Origin: DATJFH01 sp035495815
Lineage (GTDB): Bacteria; Acidobacteriota; Terriglobia; Bryobacterales; Bryobacteraceae
Reading direction: 5' to 3'
DNA: 22,943 nucleotides
Assembly (NCBI GenBank): GCA_035495815.1
Contig: DATJFH010000008.1
Span: 1-22,943 of the forward strand
The position numbers were made by a program, and so were the translations under genes. This document shows positions 16,425-22,943 of this stretch, in pieces; the stretch's first letter is position 1; each line of letters starts with the position of its first letter. Below the pieces are notes generated by a model. The model saw only the letters and a program-made list of their open reading frames with translations, searched no databases and was not told where the DNA came from.

Positions 16425-17642
16425 ATGACTTCCCGTCGATGTTTTCTGGGCGCCGCCGCCGGACTCCCGGCCTTCGCGGCCAAAACAAGCATTCGCTCCG
16501 ACGAGATCGAGACGCGCGTTCAGCGCCGCGATTTCAAGAATCTCTACAAAGAAGATCTTCCGACGCCCTGTATGGTGGTCGATCTCGAGATCTTCGAAAA
16601 AAATCTTCGCACTATGGCCGACCATTGCCGCAATACCGGCATCCGGCTGCGCGGTCATGTGAAGGTCCATAAAAGTCCGGACATCGCGAAACGGCAGGTT
16701 GCGCTCGGATCGATCGGCGTGACCTGCGCCACCATTGCCGAGTCCGAGCTCATGTCGCACTCCGGCATCGCCGGGGTACTGCTGACACGTCAGGTTACCG
16801 GCAAGAACAACATCAACCGCGCCATCATGCTGGCCAAACGCGATCCCACGTTTGGAACCGTGGTTGACGACCCGCTGGCGGCTGACTGGCTGCAGGAAGC
16901 GGCTGCGCGTGAAGGAGTCAAGGTCCGAACGGCCGTCGACGTATTTGCCGGGCTGACCCGGCACGGAATCGAAGCAGGAGCACCGGCGCTCGAACTGGCC
17001 AGGAAAGTCGACTCGTCGAAGAACTTGAAGCTGATCGGCCTGATGGGATACTCCGGCGGCGCTTCTCATACTCATGGCTGGAGCGAGCGAAAGAAAAAAT
17101 CCGGCAACGATCTGGCAGGTCTAATGGAGAGCGTGGCCCTGGCGCGCAAAGCGGGCCTGCCCGTGGAGATCGTAACCGGCGGCAGCACAGGCACATACAA
17201 TATCGACTCGGAAACCAAGGGACTCACCGAACTGCAAGCGGGTTCGTTCGTTTTCATGGACACTCTCTACCGGCAGATCGGCGGCAAGCAGGATCCCGCC
17301 GTCTACACCGACTTCGGACCCGCGCTGACGGTGATGACCACGGTGATCAGCAAACGTCATCCCCACCGATGTACCATCGACGCCGGCAATAAGGCGTTGT
17401 TGAAGCCTACCGATGAGGTCAAGGGAAGACCCGAAGTGAAAGTGGAAAACCAGGGCGCCGAGTACGGCATTCTGGTTTGGAAGGACAGCGACCGCGATTT
17501 CAAACTGGGAGAAAGGGTAGAGCTATATCCGTCCAACCTTGACATGAGTACAAACGTCTACGATCGGTATTACGTCGCCAAAGGCGAAAGAATTGTCGAT
17601 GTTTGGCCGATTATGGGACGAGCGGGGGCGGCACAGCGCTAG
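16425..17642 (+). CDS. Tat-exported D-threonine aldolase / D-serine dehydratase-like PLP enzyme (fold type III)
   Basis: The protein has 405 residues. The N-terminus is a Tat-type signal, S-R-R-C-F-L-G-A-A-A-G at 3-13, with possible cleavage at A-F-A-A near 16-19. That implies a folded, cofactor-loaded periplasmic enzyme. The alanine-racemase-like TIM barrel begins with L-P-T-P-C-M-V-V-D at 45-53. The PLP lysine should be Lys80 in R-G-H-V-K-V-H-K-S-P; relatives usually read R-P-H-x-K-T-H-K, so Pro and Thr are replaced here. The C-terminal beta domain carries P-S-N-L-D at 369-373 where relatives have P-x-H-C-D or a similar metal-binding H-x-[CD] pair; the His is Asn371. It ends with D-R-Y-Y-V and V-D-V-W-P-I-M-G-R, typical of the DSD1 family. 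The substrate is probably a D-3-hydroxy amino acid, but the altered metal site makes this uncertain. It appears to be a single-gene unit. Confidence 0.85.
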   Translation: MTSRRCFLGAAAGLPAFAAKTSIRSDEIETRVQRRDFKNLYKEDLPTPCMVVDLEIFEKNLRTMADHCRNTGIRLRGHVKVHKSPDIAKRQVALGSIGVTCATIAESELMSHSGIAGVLLTRQVTGKNNINRAIMLAKRDPTFGTVVDDPLAADWLQEAAAREGVKVRTAVDVFAGLTRHGIEAGAPALELARKVDSSKNLKLIGLMGYSGGASHTHGWSERKKKSGNDLAGLMESVALARKAGLPVEIVTGGSTGTYNIDSETKGLTELQAGSFVFMDTLYRQIGGKQDPAVYTDFGPALTVMTTVISKRHPHRCTIDAGNKALLKPTDEVKGRPEVKVENQGAEYGILVWKDSDRDFKLGERVELYPSNLDMSTNVYDRYYVAKGERIVDVWPIMGRAGAAQR

Positions 17643-17662
17643 AACAACTCCTGCGTTATACC

Positions 17663-17670
17663 TACTAGTA
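17663..17670. promoter_or_regulatory. Perfect palindrome TACTAGTA upstream of the CpaE-like gene
   Basis: An eight-base perfect palindrome in the 112-base gap, six bases before a second, GC-rich inverted repeat. It may be half of a composite operator. It is short enough to be chance on its own. Confidence 0.3.
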
Positions 17671-17676
17671 CGTCGG

Positions 17677-17691
17677 AGGGGCAGTACCCCT
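17677..17691. promoter_or_regulatory. Inverted repeat AGGGG-CAGTA-CCCCT, candidate activator site or terminator
   Basis: Five-base perfect arms with a five-base spacer, centred about 52 bases before the predicted transcription start of the CpaE-like gene and ending eight bases before its -35 box. That position suits an activator. T-rich sequence follows (TTACATTTCA), so it could instead be a weak terminator of the preceding gene. Confidence 0.4.
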
Positions 17692-17699
17692 TACATTTC

Positions 17700-17729
17700 A
17701 TGACAACAAGGGCAGGGCTAGTGTACTCT
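17700..17729 (+). promoter_or_regulatory. Promoter of the CpaE-like gene
   Basis: ATGACA at 17700-17705 (five of six for -35) and TACTCT at 17724-17729 (weak -10) are separated by 18 bases. Initiation near 17736 would place the first base after the alternative TTG start and leave about 19 bases before the ATG at 17755. Confidence 0.45.
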
Positions 17730-17754
17730 GGAGTTGTACTTCGCTGAAATCCAC

Positions 17755-18939
17755 ATGCTAAGAGGGGCGATTATTTGTCCGGACCGGGAATTGGGCGACC
17801 GTTTGGTCGGCGCGCTGCTGGAATCCCATAGAATTGGTATTGTCCGGCGGTTGGAGTCCTATCCGAGCCAGGTTGACCTGGGGCGGTTCCTTCGGGCGGC
17901 GGCTCCCGAGCTTGTCTTTCTGAGCATCGAATCGCGACAGCAGGCTCTCGAAACCGCAAAACGAATTGAAGAGTCAGCTCCGGGCCTGCAGGTTGTAGCC
18001 ATCAATCGCACCTGTGATCCTCCGACTCTGCTCGAAACCATGCGCGCGGGGATCCGGGAATTCCTATCTCCGCCGTTTGAGCACCAATCTCTAGTGGAGG
18101 CTCTGGAGAGAATTGCGGACCTCATCTCACAGACTCCCCCTGTCTTCGAAACCACCGATTCCGTCTTCGCATTTCTCCCGGCCAAAGCCGGCTCCGGCGC
18201 GACCACGATCGCGGTAAATACCAGCATGGCTTTGTCGAAAATGCCCGACACCAACGTGCTGCTGGCGGATCTCGATCTGAACTCCGGGCTGGTGGGTTTC
18301 ATGCTGCTCCTCAACCAGAGCCCTTATTCGATCGTAGACGCAGCGGAGAACGCGCTCGATCTGGACGAGAACCTGTGGCCCAAGATCATCTCGAACAAGG
18401 ATGGTCTCGACGTCCTGCCGGTTGGAAAGCTGAGCCCGGGGTTTCGCATCGAAGCGGCGCAGATCCGGCATATCCTGAACTATGCCCGCCGCCATTATTC
18501 CGCCATCTTCGTGGACCTTTCGGGGATGATGGAGAAATATTCTATCGAGATCCTGCACGAAGCGAAGGTCGTCTACCTGGTCTGTACCACCGAATTGCCT
18601 TCGCTGCATCTCTGCAGGGAAAAACTGGCGTTTTTGCGCAGCCAGGACCTCGCTGGAAGGGTGAAAATTCTCCTCAATCGTTCTCAAAAGCGCGGTCAGA
18701 TCTCGCTCGACGAGATGGAAAAACTGTTCGGAATGCCCATCCACATGACGTTCCCCAACGACTACGCGGGTGTTCACGCGGCGCTGACGGCCGGCAAGCA
18801 CGTAAACTCGGCTTCCGCGTTGGGCAGCCGCTACCGGGAGTTGGCCGAGACGATGATCGGCAAAAAACCGGGCGTCGCCGAACGCAAGCGCGGCTTCCTG
18901 GATATGCTGGGCAGGAAGAAGACCGAAGCGGAAGCTTAG
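17755..18939 (+). CDS. CpaE/TadZ-like MinD-family ATPase with degenerate receiver domain
   Basis: From ATG 17755 it has 394 residues. Residues 1-120 resemble a response-regulator receiver, but the usual phospho-acceptor Asp is Ser57 in P-E-L-V-F-L-S-I, so it is probably a pseudo-receiver. Residues about 136-370 are a MinD/ParA-type ATPase. The deviant P-loop reads A-K-A-G-S-G-A-T-T at 143-151, keeping the signature Lys144 but with Ala in place of the canonical P-loop lysine, as in many CpaE/TadZ proteins. The A' motif is L-L-A-D-L-D-L-N-S-G at 169-178; F-V-D-L-S-G-M follows. This family localises Tad/Flp pili at the pole or positions other complexes. No tad or cpa genes lie beside it, so a pilus role is not established. 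A TTG at 17734 would add seven residues and precedes the likely transcription start. Confidence 0.82.
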   Translation: MLRGAIICPDRELGDRLVGALLESHRIGIVRRLESYPSQVDLGRFLRAAAPELVFLSIESRQQALETAKRIEESAPGLQVVAINRTCDPPTLLETMRAGIREFLSPPFEHQSLVEALERIADLISQTPPVFETTDSVFAFLPAKAGSGATTIAVNTSMALSKMPDTNVLLADLDLNSGLVGFMLLLNQSPYSIVDAAENALDLDENLWPKIISNKDGLDVLPVGKLSPGFRIEAAQIRHILNYARRHYSAIFVDLSGMMEKYSIEILHEAKVVYLVCTTELPSLHLCREKLAFLRSQDLAGRVKILLNRSQKRGQISLDEMEKLFGMPIHMTFPNDYAGVHAALTAGKHVNSASALGSRYRELAETMIGKKPGVAERKRGFLDMLGRKKTEAEA

Positions 18940-19092
18940 GCGGATACGGCGTCGCTCGAACGGGCGCGCCTCGCATTCCGATCAGGCGGCTCGACCAGCA
19001 GGCGGCAACGAAAAAGCGGTTCGGCTCCCGAATTCCATAATCATTGCGGTTCGAGTATTCCGGGCAACATGATCCGGAGGAACCCGCAGGGG

Positions 19093-19098
19093 TATTCT
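19093..19098 (+). promoter_or_regulatory. -10-like TATTCT before the SWIM gene
   Basis: TATTCT matches four of six consensus bases and ends seven bases before the ATG at 19106. There is no Shine-Dalgarno, so leaderless initiation is possible. CATAAT at 19036-19041 is an alternative -10 further upstream. The rest of the 166-base gap after the CpaE-like gene holds nothing recognisable. Confidence 0.35.
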
Positions 19099-19105
19099 GA
19101 ATTGG

Positions 19106-20479
19106 ATGAGCCTCTCCGGCGGAGCGTTTGAGCTCGACTATTCGTATTCGTACAAACGGCCTTCCGGGCTGCAACAGGATGGCGCAGGCAACCATCTTTC
19201 TTTGGTCACCAGCGCGCCCCATGCCCGGGATACGCGTTTTTTCCAGGGCTCGGTACTCAGTCCCAAGCGCACCGCAGACCTGCTCCTGGCCGTCGTCGAG
19301 GTGGTGAGGTCCAGGTTTCACACGCCGCCCGCAATGCTGGAAAGGATTCTGGAAGAGGCTGACCCGGTGATCACCTGCGGCGCGGACCGGCTGCGCTTTG
19401 AAGGATTCTCCGCCTGCTGCGGAGTCTACGCGCGGCTGGATCTGCTGCCCAATGCGATTCAGGGACAAAGGTTTTCCAGTGGGACGACCAACGTGGACTT
19501 CAACCCGCCGATGCGGGCTGCCCTGAGCCGGCTACGGGAATCCGATCCGCTAGCGTTGTCCGTAGGAGCGGAGGGATTCGAGGCGCGGCATGAAGCCGGC
19601 ACGACCGTTGAAAGGAAGGTGAAGCTGCCAGCCCGCTGGCTGCGCGGTTTCGTGGAAGCCCAAGCGTACCAGGCGCGCATGCGGCCGCGAATCGAGGCCA
19701 CCGGCCTGGAATTCCGCCGGTTCCTGCGTGAGGCGCCGAAGGCCTGGAAGGGAATGGCATGGGTCTCCCGCTCTGGAGCCGGGCTGCGGTTGAGTCAGCG
19801 TCCGAGTCCGGGGGCGGTGGCTGTAGGCGGGCTGGCGCGGCTGCGTGTGCTCGAACCGGTCGCCCGCCACGCAATCCGTTTCTGCCTTCACGCGCCGGAT
19901 TCGGAAGGCGCAACGGGCTGGGAAATGGACACGCCGGATTCGCGGTTCCACCTCGTTCTCAGCCCGGAAGTCTGGCGCGGATTCTCCGGCGAGGGTCAGG
20001 CGCTGAGCGCGTTGGCCAAGACCGCGCGCGAGCCGGCGATGGGCGCGTTAAAGGCGGCGCTCCGATGGCAGTCTGGAATCGATGCGGCGGCGCTGGCGCG
20101 GGACGCCGGTGTGACCGAGGACGCGGTTGAGTGGGCGCTGGCCCAATGCGCCGCGTCGGGTCTGGTAGGCTATGACCTGGCCGATCGGGTTTACTTTCAT
20201 CGGGAGCTTCCGTTCGACATGAAATCGATCACGCGGCTGCAGCCGAGACTGGAGAACGCTCGGAAACTGGCGGCGGAAGGAGCCGTTCGCATCGAGGTCA
20301 AGGGTAACCCCGTCTTGGCGTGGGTCCGGAGCCGCGAGCTCGAGCACCGGGTAACGATCGACGGGGAGTCCGGGCGCTGCTCCTGCACCTGGTTTGCCCG
20401 GCATGGAGAGTCGCGAGGTCCGTGCAAGCACGTGCTGGCGGTCAGGATCGTTCTCGGAGGCGGGGATGACATCGACTGA
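19106..20479 (+). CDS. SWIM zinc-finger protein (YehQ-like)
   Basis: The protein has 457 residues with no signal peptide or membrane segment. The C-terminal SWIM finger is C-x-C-x12-C-x-H with Cys425, Cys427, Cys440 and His442, a zinc site found in proteins that bind DNA or other proteins. Residues about 322-372 (W-Q-S-G-I-D then A-R-D-A-G-V-T-E-D-A-V) look like a winged helix, which would suit nucleic-acid binding. Conserved N-terminal blocks F-E-G-F-S-A-C-C-G-V-Y-A-R-L-D at 98-112 and G-T-T-N-V-D-F-N-P-P-M-R at 126-137 resemble what I recall of the E. coli YehQ group. Those genes sit beside MoxR-type AAA ATPase and VWA-domain genes. No biochemical function is known to me. It overlaps the next gene by 14 bases. 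Confidence 0.8.
   Translation: MSLSGGAFELDYSYSYKRPSGLQQDGAGNHLSLVTSAPHARDTRFFQGSVLSPKRTADLLLAVVEVVRSRFHTPPAMLERILEEADPVITCGADRLRFEGFSACCGVYARLDLLPNAIQGQRFSSGTTNVDFNPPMRAALSRLRESDPLALSVGAEGFEARHEAGTTVERKVKLPARWLRGFVEAQAYQARMRPRIEATGLEFRRFLREAPKAWKGMAWVSRSGAGLRLSQRPSPGAVAVGGLARLRVLEPVARHAIRFCLHAPDSEGATGWEMDTPDSRFHLVLSPEVWRGFSGEGQALSALAKTAREPAMGALKAALRWQSGIDAAALARDAGVTEDAVEWALAQCAASGLVGYDLADRVYFHRELPFDMKSITRLQPRLENARKLAAEGAVRIEVKGNPVLAWVRSRELEHRVTIDGESGRCSCTWFARHGESRGPCKHVLAVRIVLGGGDDID
20456..20460 (+). promoter_or_regulatory. Ribosome-binding site GGAGG that fixes the DUF6493-like start
   Basis: GGAGG lies five bases before the ATG at 20466, within the end of the SWIM gene. It argues against the in-frame ATG at 20394, which would add 24 residues encoded over the SWIM finger. 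Confidence 0.6.
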
Positions 20480-22943
20480 TCTGGAGGAAGCGATCGCAGC
20501 CGGCGACCCGGACAGGTGCATCGCGGGACTGGCAAATCTGAGCGAGCCGGAGCGGAGGACGCTGGCTCCGTCCGCGATACGCGTCCATCGCGACGCCTAT
20601 CGCCGGAGCCGCGCCAGCTTCGATCTCCACTGGAAGGATCCCGAGCGGATCCGGATAGAAGCCGGGTACCTGGCCGCATTCCTGGCGCTGATGGGGACGG
20701 CCACGCTTGCGGAGATCAGAAAAGCGCCGCTCTGGAGGGCGGACGAAAGGGTTTACGATGTGCTGGCGGCGCGGCGTCCCCCTTGGCTGGGGGACTGGTG
20801 CGAGTGGATTCTCGAAGAGCGGGGATGGCCCTGGAAGGTGATCCGGCGCATGGTGCGGGAGGGCATCTGCGCCCGGCCCGCGTCGCCGATGTACATCTTG
20901 TGGATGCTGGATCACAGCGGGTCGCGGCATGTCAGAGAAATGCTGCTGGCGGATCCGGGGCTGCTCGAATACGAGATCTGGCAACTCTTCCGCATCGAGG
21001 GTACGGCGCAACTCAGCCTGACAAGCGCCGACAAGTACGGAGACGATGCGTGGAGCCGGGTATTGCTCGAACTTTCGGCGGCCGGAACACTGGATCGAGC
21101 CCGTCTGCTCGATTCCAGCCTCGATGCGCTCGAATGCGATTTTCACCAGTTCCGCGCGGGCTGGTTCTCCCGCTTTCACGAAGCGCTCGCGCCGTCGCTG
21201 GAGGAACGCGCCGCACGGTCGGGACGCTACCTGCGGCTGATCGGAAGCCGGATTCCGCCGACCGTATCGTTCGCGCTGAACGCTTTGCGGCTTCTCAGCG
21301 AACAGGGCCGGGTATCGCCGGAGGATCTGCTGGCCTCGCTGCCGCCCGCGTATTACGCCAAGGAGAAGGGCACGGTCAATCTGGCAATTCGGCTGGCGGA
21401 GCAAGCAGTGCAGGCCCGTCCCGATCTCGCCCCGGCAGCGGCTTCGAGCGCCGCGGGAGCGCTCGAACACCTGTCGGCAGAGACGCAGAGCGCGGCGCTG
21501 AATTTCGTGGCCCGTTATCGTGGGAAGGATCGGGAACTGGAGGAACGGATCCGGATGGCGGGCTCGGGCGCAGCGCCGTCCGTGCGGAAGAAGATCGTGC
21601 AACTGCTGGGCGAAGCTCCGGACGCCGCTGTTTCGGCCGCGGCCGATTCCTTCGAGCCGGCGGCCGCCAAACCCGAAGAGCAGAAGCCCTGCCAAACGGT
21701 GGAAGAACTGGCGCAGGAGTTCTCGAGCGCGATCGAGAACGAAGGGCCGCCCGACAGCCTGGAGCGTGTGCTGGACGGCGTCTCCAGGTTGTGTGCCACG
21801 CGGCCGGAGGGCTTCGATCGCCTGACCGCGCCATTGCGGAAGCGCGTGGAGCATCTGTTGGGCCGCGAAAGTCGACCCTGGTTTTCGGGGCACGCGGTGC
21901 GTCCCCTGTTCTGCGGTTTAGCCAAAGCCTGGCTCAGCGGAGAGCCGCCCGGCCCTGCGCCCGAATTTCGGAAAGGGCTGGCCGGATTCCTGGGCGCCCG
22001 GATCTACGAGCTCGCTCAGCGGGTGGCCGCCCGCCGGGCCCATCCACTGCTGGCGGCGCCGACGCATCGCGGGGGAACGATCGATCCCGCGGTATTGGCC
22101 GCACGGCTGAGGGCCGTGGAAGATCCGGGCCAGCTTGACCGTGTCCAGGCCCTGGCCCGACAAAGCACCGTCGAGCGCGAAGAACGAACCATCGACTTCA
22201 CCTGGCTGCACCACAGCTACGCCTATGAAGGCAAAGTCTCTCATCACTACACCGGAAAGATCGTGACCCAGCCGCTGCTACCCGTAGATGCACCGATCGA
22301 CGATCCCTGGCTGCGGGCGTACGGGACTCGGGGCGATTGCGGGATTCCCATGCTGCGCTGGGCGGCGACGGTGCTGCCTGCCTGCCGCGAGAGCTGGTAC
22401 GCGGCCGGATGCGTGGCCATCGGCGACAACCTCGACTGGTGGTCCGCGGAGTGGGCGAACAAAGTGTTTCTCGAGCCGCTGGCCGAGCCTGGCGCGGCGC
22501 CGGGAACGATGGGGATGCTGCTGATCGTCATTGGCTTGGCGGCGAAGGAGGCCGGCGAGGGAACGCTGGCGACTGACGCGCTGTCCGGGGCCGTCGGAGA
22601 TGGGCGCGTGAACAAGGAGAGCCTAGGGCGGGCGCTGGCTCGTCTGTTCTCGTGGGATCACGTCAAAATGGCGCGGGTGATGAAGCGGTTGTCGCAGGTG
22701 GCGCGCTGTTCCAGCCTCCATGAACAGGTTGTGCGGGATGGAATCGCCTTCGGATTGGATCAGACGCTTCCCGCTCAAGCGGAGGCGTTGGGCGTGACGC
22801 TGGATTTGTTTTACGAGCTGTCGATCGCGACGCGGGCAGGGCTGACCGGCACGCTCCGAAGCCGGCTTGGCGCGGTACGCGGAAGCGGCCGGGCCGCCGC
22901 GGTGTCGCGCAAATTACTAGCGCACTGCCCGGAATCCACGTGA
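20466..22943 (+). CDS. DUF6493-like large helical protein
   Basis: The protein has 825 residues and is complete: its TGA is the last three bases of the window. It lacks a signal peptide and membrane segments and appears almost wholly alpha-helical with many Ala, Leu and Arg, suggesting HEAT-like repeats. Landmarks that recall the DUF6493 family are P-P-W-L-G-D-W at 105-111, and L-L-A-A-P-T-x-x-x-G-T-I-D-P at 528-541 followed by a helical C-terminal region with L-A-T-D-A-L and D-G-R-V. No catalytic motif is visible. The assignment is from memory; DUF5691 is the other family I considered, because it also pairs with SWIM proteins. It is translationally coupled to the SWIM gene, so the two probably act together, perhaps as a scaffold and a zinc-finger adaptor. 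Confidence 0.75.
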   Translation: MTSTDLEEAIAAGDPDRCIAGLANLSEPERRTLAPSAIRVHRDAYRRSRASFDLHWKDPERIRIEAGYLAAFLALMGTATLAEIRKAPLWRADERVYDVLAARRPPWLGDWCEWILEERGWPWKVIRRMVREGICARPASPMYILWMLDHSGSRHVREMLLADPGLLEYEIWQLFRIEGTAQLSLTSADKYGDDAWSRVLLELSAAGTLDRARLLDSSLDALECDFHQFRAGWFSRFHEALAPSLEERAARSGRYLRLIGSRIPPTVSFALNALRLLSEQGRVSPEDLLASLPPAYYAKEKGTVNLAIRLAEQAVQARPDLAPAAASSAAGALEHLSAETQSAALNFVARYRGKDRELEERIRMAGSGAAPSVRKKIVQLLGEAPDAAVSAAADSFEPAAAKPEEQKPCQTVEELAQEFSSAIENEGPPDSLERVLDGVSRLCATRPEGFDRLTAPLRKRVEHLLGRESRPWFSGHAVRPLFCGLAKAWLSGEPPGPAPEFRKGLAGFLGARIYELAQRVAARRAHPLLAAPTHRGGTIDPAVLAARLRAVEDPGQLDRVQALARQSTVEREERTIDFTWLHHSYAYEGKVSHHYTGKIVTQPLLPVDAPIDDPWLRAYGTRGDCGIPMLRWAATVLPACRESWYAAGCVAIGDNLDWWSAEWANKVFLEPLAEPGAAPGTMGMLLIVIGLAAKEAGEGTLATDALSGAVGDGRVNKESLGRALARLFSWDHVKMARVMKRLSQVARCSSLHEQVVRDGIAFGLDQTLPAQAEALGVTLDLFYELSIATRAGLTGTLRSRLGAVRGSGRAAAVSRKLLAHCPEST

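Noticed and set aside
17734..17754. TTG start for the CpaE-like protein
   Set aside because: No ribosome-binding site, it lies before the predicted transcription start, and the ATG at 17755 opens directly on the first strand of the receiver-like domain.
20394..20465. Upstream ATG for the DUF6493-like gene
   Set aside because: The 24 extra residues are the out-of-frame translation of the SWIM finger; a GGAGG at the right distance marks 20466.
20442..21893. Minus-strand open frame of 483 codons
   Set aside because: Antisense to the DUF6493-like gene; an Arg/Pro-rich shadow produced by GC-rich third positions, with no recognisable motif.

Overview
The window is GC-rich and gene-dense. It looks like chromosome from an Acidobacteriota, most likely the Bryobacterales/Solibacter group. 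I infer this from the short Oar-like TonB-dependent receptor with an N-terminal carboxypeptidase-regulatory-like domain, the secreted protein with a C-K-P-G-D-C motif, the Yip1-like/TPR membrane protein, and the general style of the genes. It is inference from recalled family resemblance, not a database result. No rRNA, tRNA, CRISPR array, insertion sequence or phage gene was seen, and no stretch longer than about 300 bases lacks a gene. The longest gap is the divergent intergenic region 503-785.

Layout. (1) Complement of 1-502: the 5' part of a secreted protein, cut by the left edge. (2) 786-3269: TonB-dependent outer-membrane receptor, divergent from it. (3) 3334-4946: uppS-cdsA, envelope lipid synthesis (undecaprenyl diphosphate and CDP-diacylglycerol). 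(4) 5027-11954: valS, nadC, birA, coaX, a coiled-coil protein of unknown function and a Yip1-like/TPR membrane protein. The genes are overlapping or closely spaced and combine tRNA charging with NAD, biotin and CoA cofactor metabolism. (5) 12029-16277: aroC-def-fmt-argJ plus a small exported protein. This covers chorismate synthesis, both ends of the formyl-methionine cycle and arginine synthesis. (6) 16425-17642: a Tat-exported D-threonine-aldolase/D-serine-dehydratase-like PLP enzyme whose metal site looks altered. (7) 17755-18939: a stand-alone CpaE/TadZ-like ATPase with a degenerate receiver domain. (8) 19106-22943: a SWIM zinc-finger protein overlapping a DUF6493-like protein, ending exactly at the window edge.

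How it works together. Regions 3-5 are ordinary housekeeping operons with many 4-base start/stop overlaps (ATGA, GTGA, TTGA), so translational coupling is likely. Seven first-in-unit genes have a -10-like hexamer 7-25 bases before the start codon and no clear Shine-Dalgarno. Several overlapping internal genes (coaX, fmt, argJ, the DUF6493 gene) do have one. This suggests that short-leader or leaderless transcripts are common here.

The least understood parts are region 8 (probably the first two genes of a larger SWIM/DUF6493 and MoxR/VWA-type system that continues to the right), the altered PLP enzyme, and the CpaE-like ATPase with its palindrome-rich promoter.
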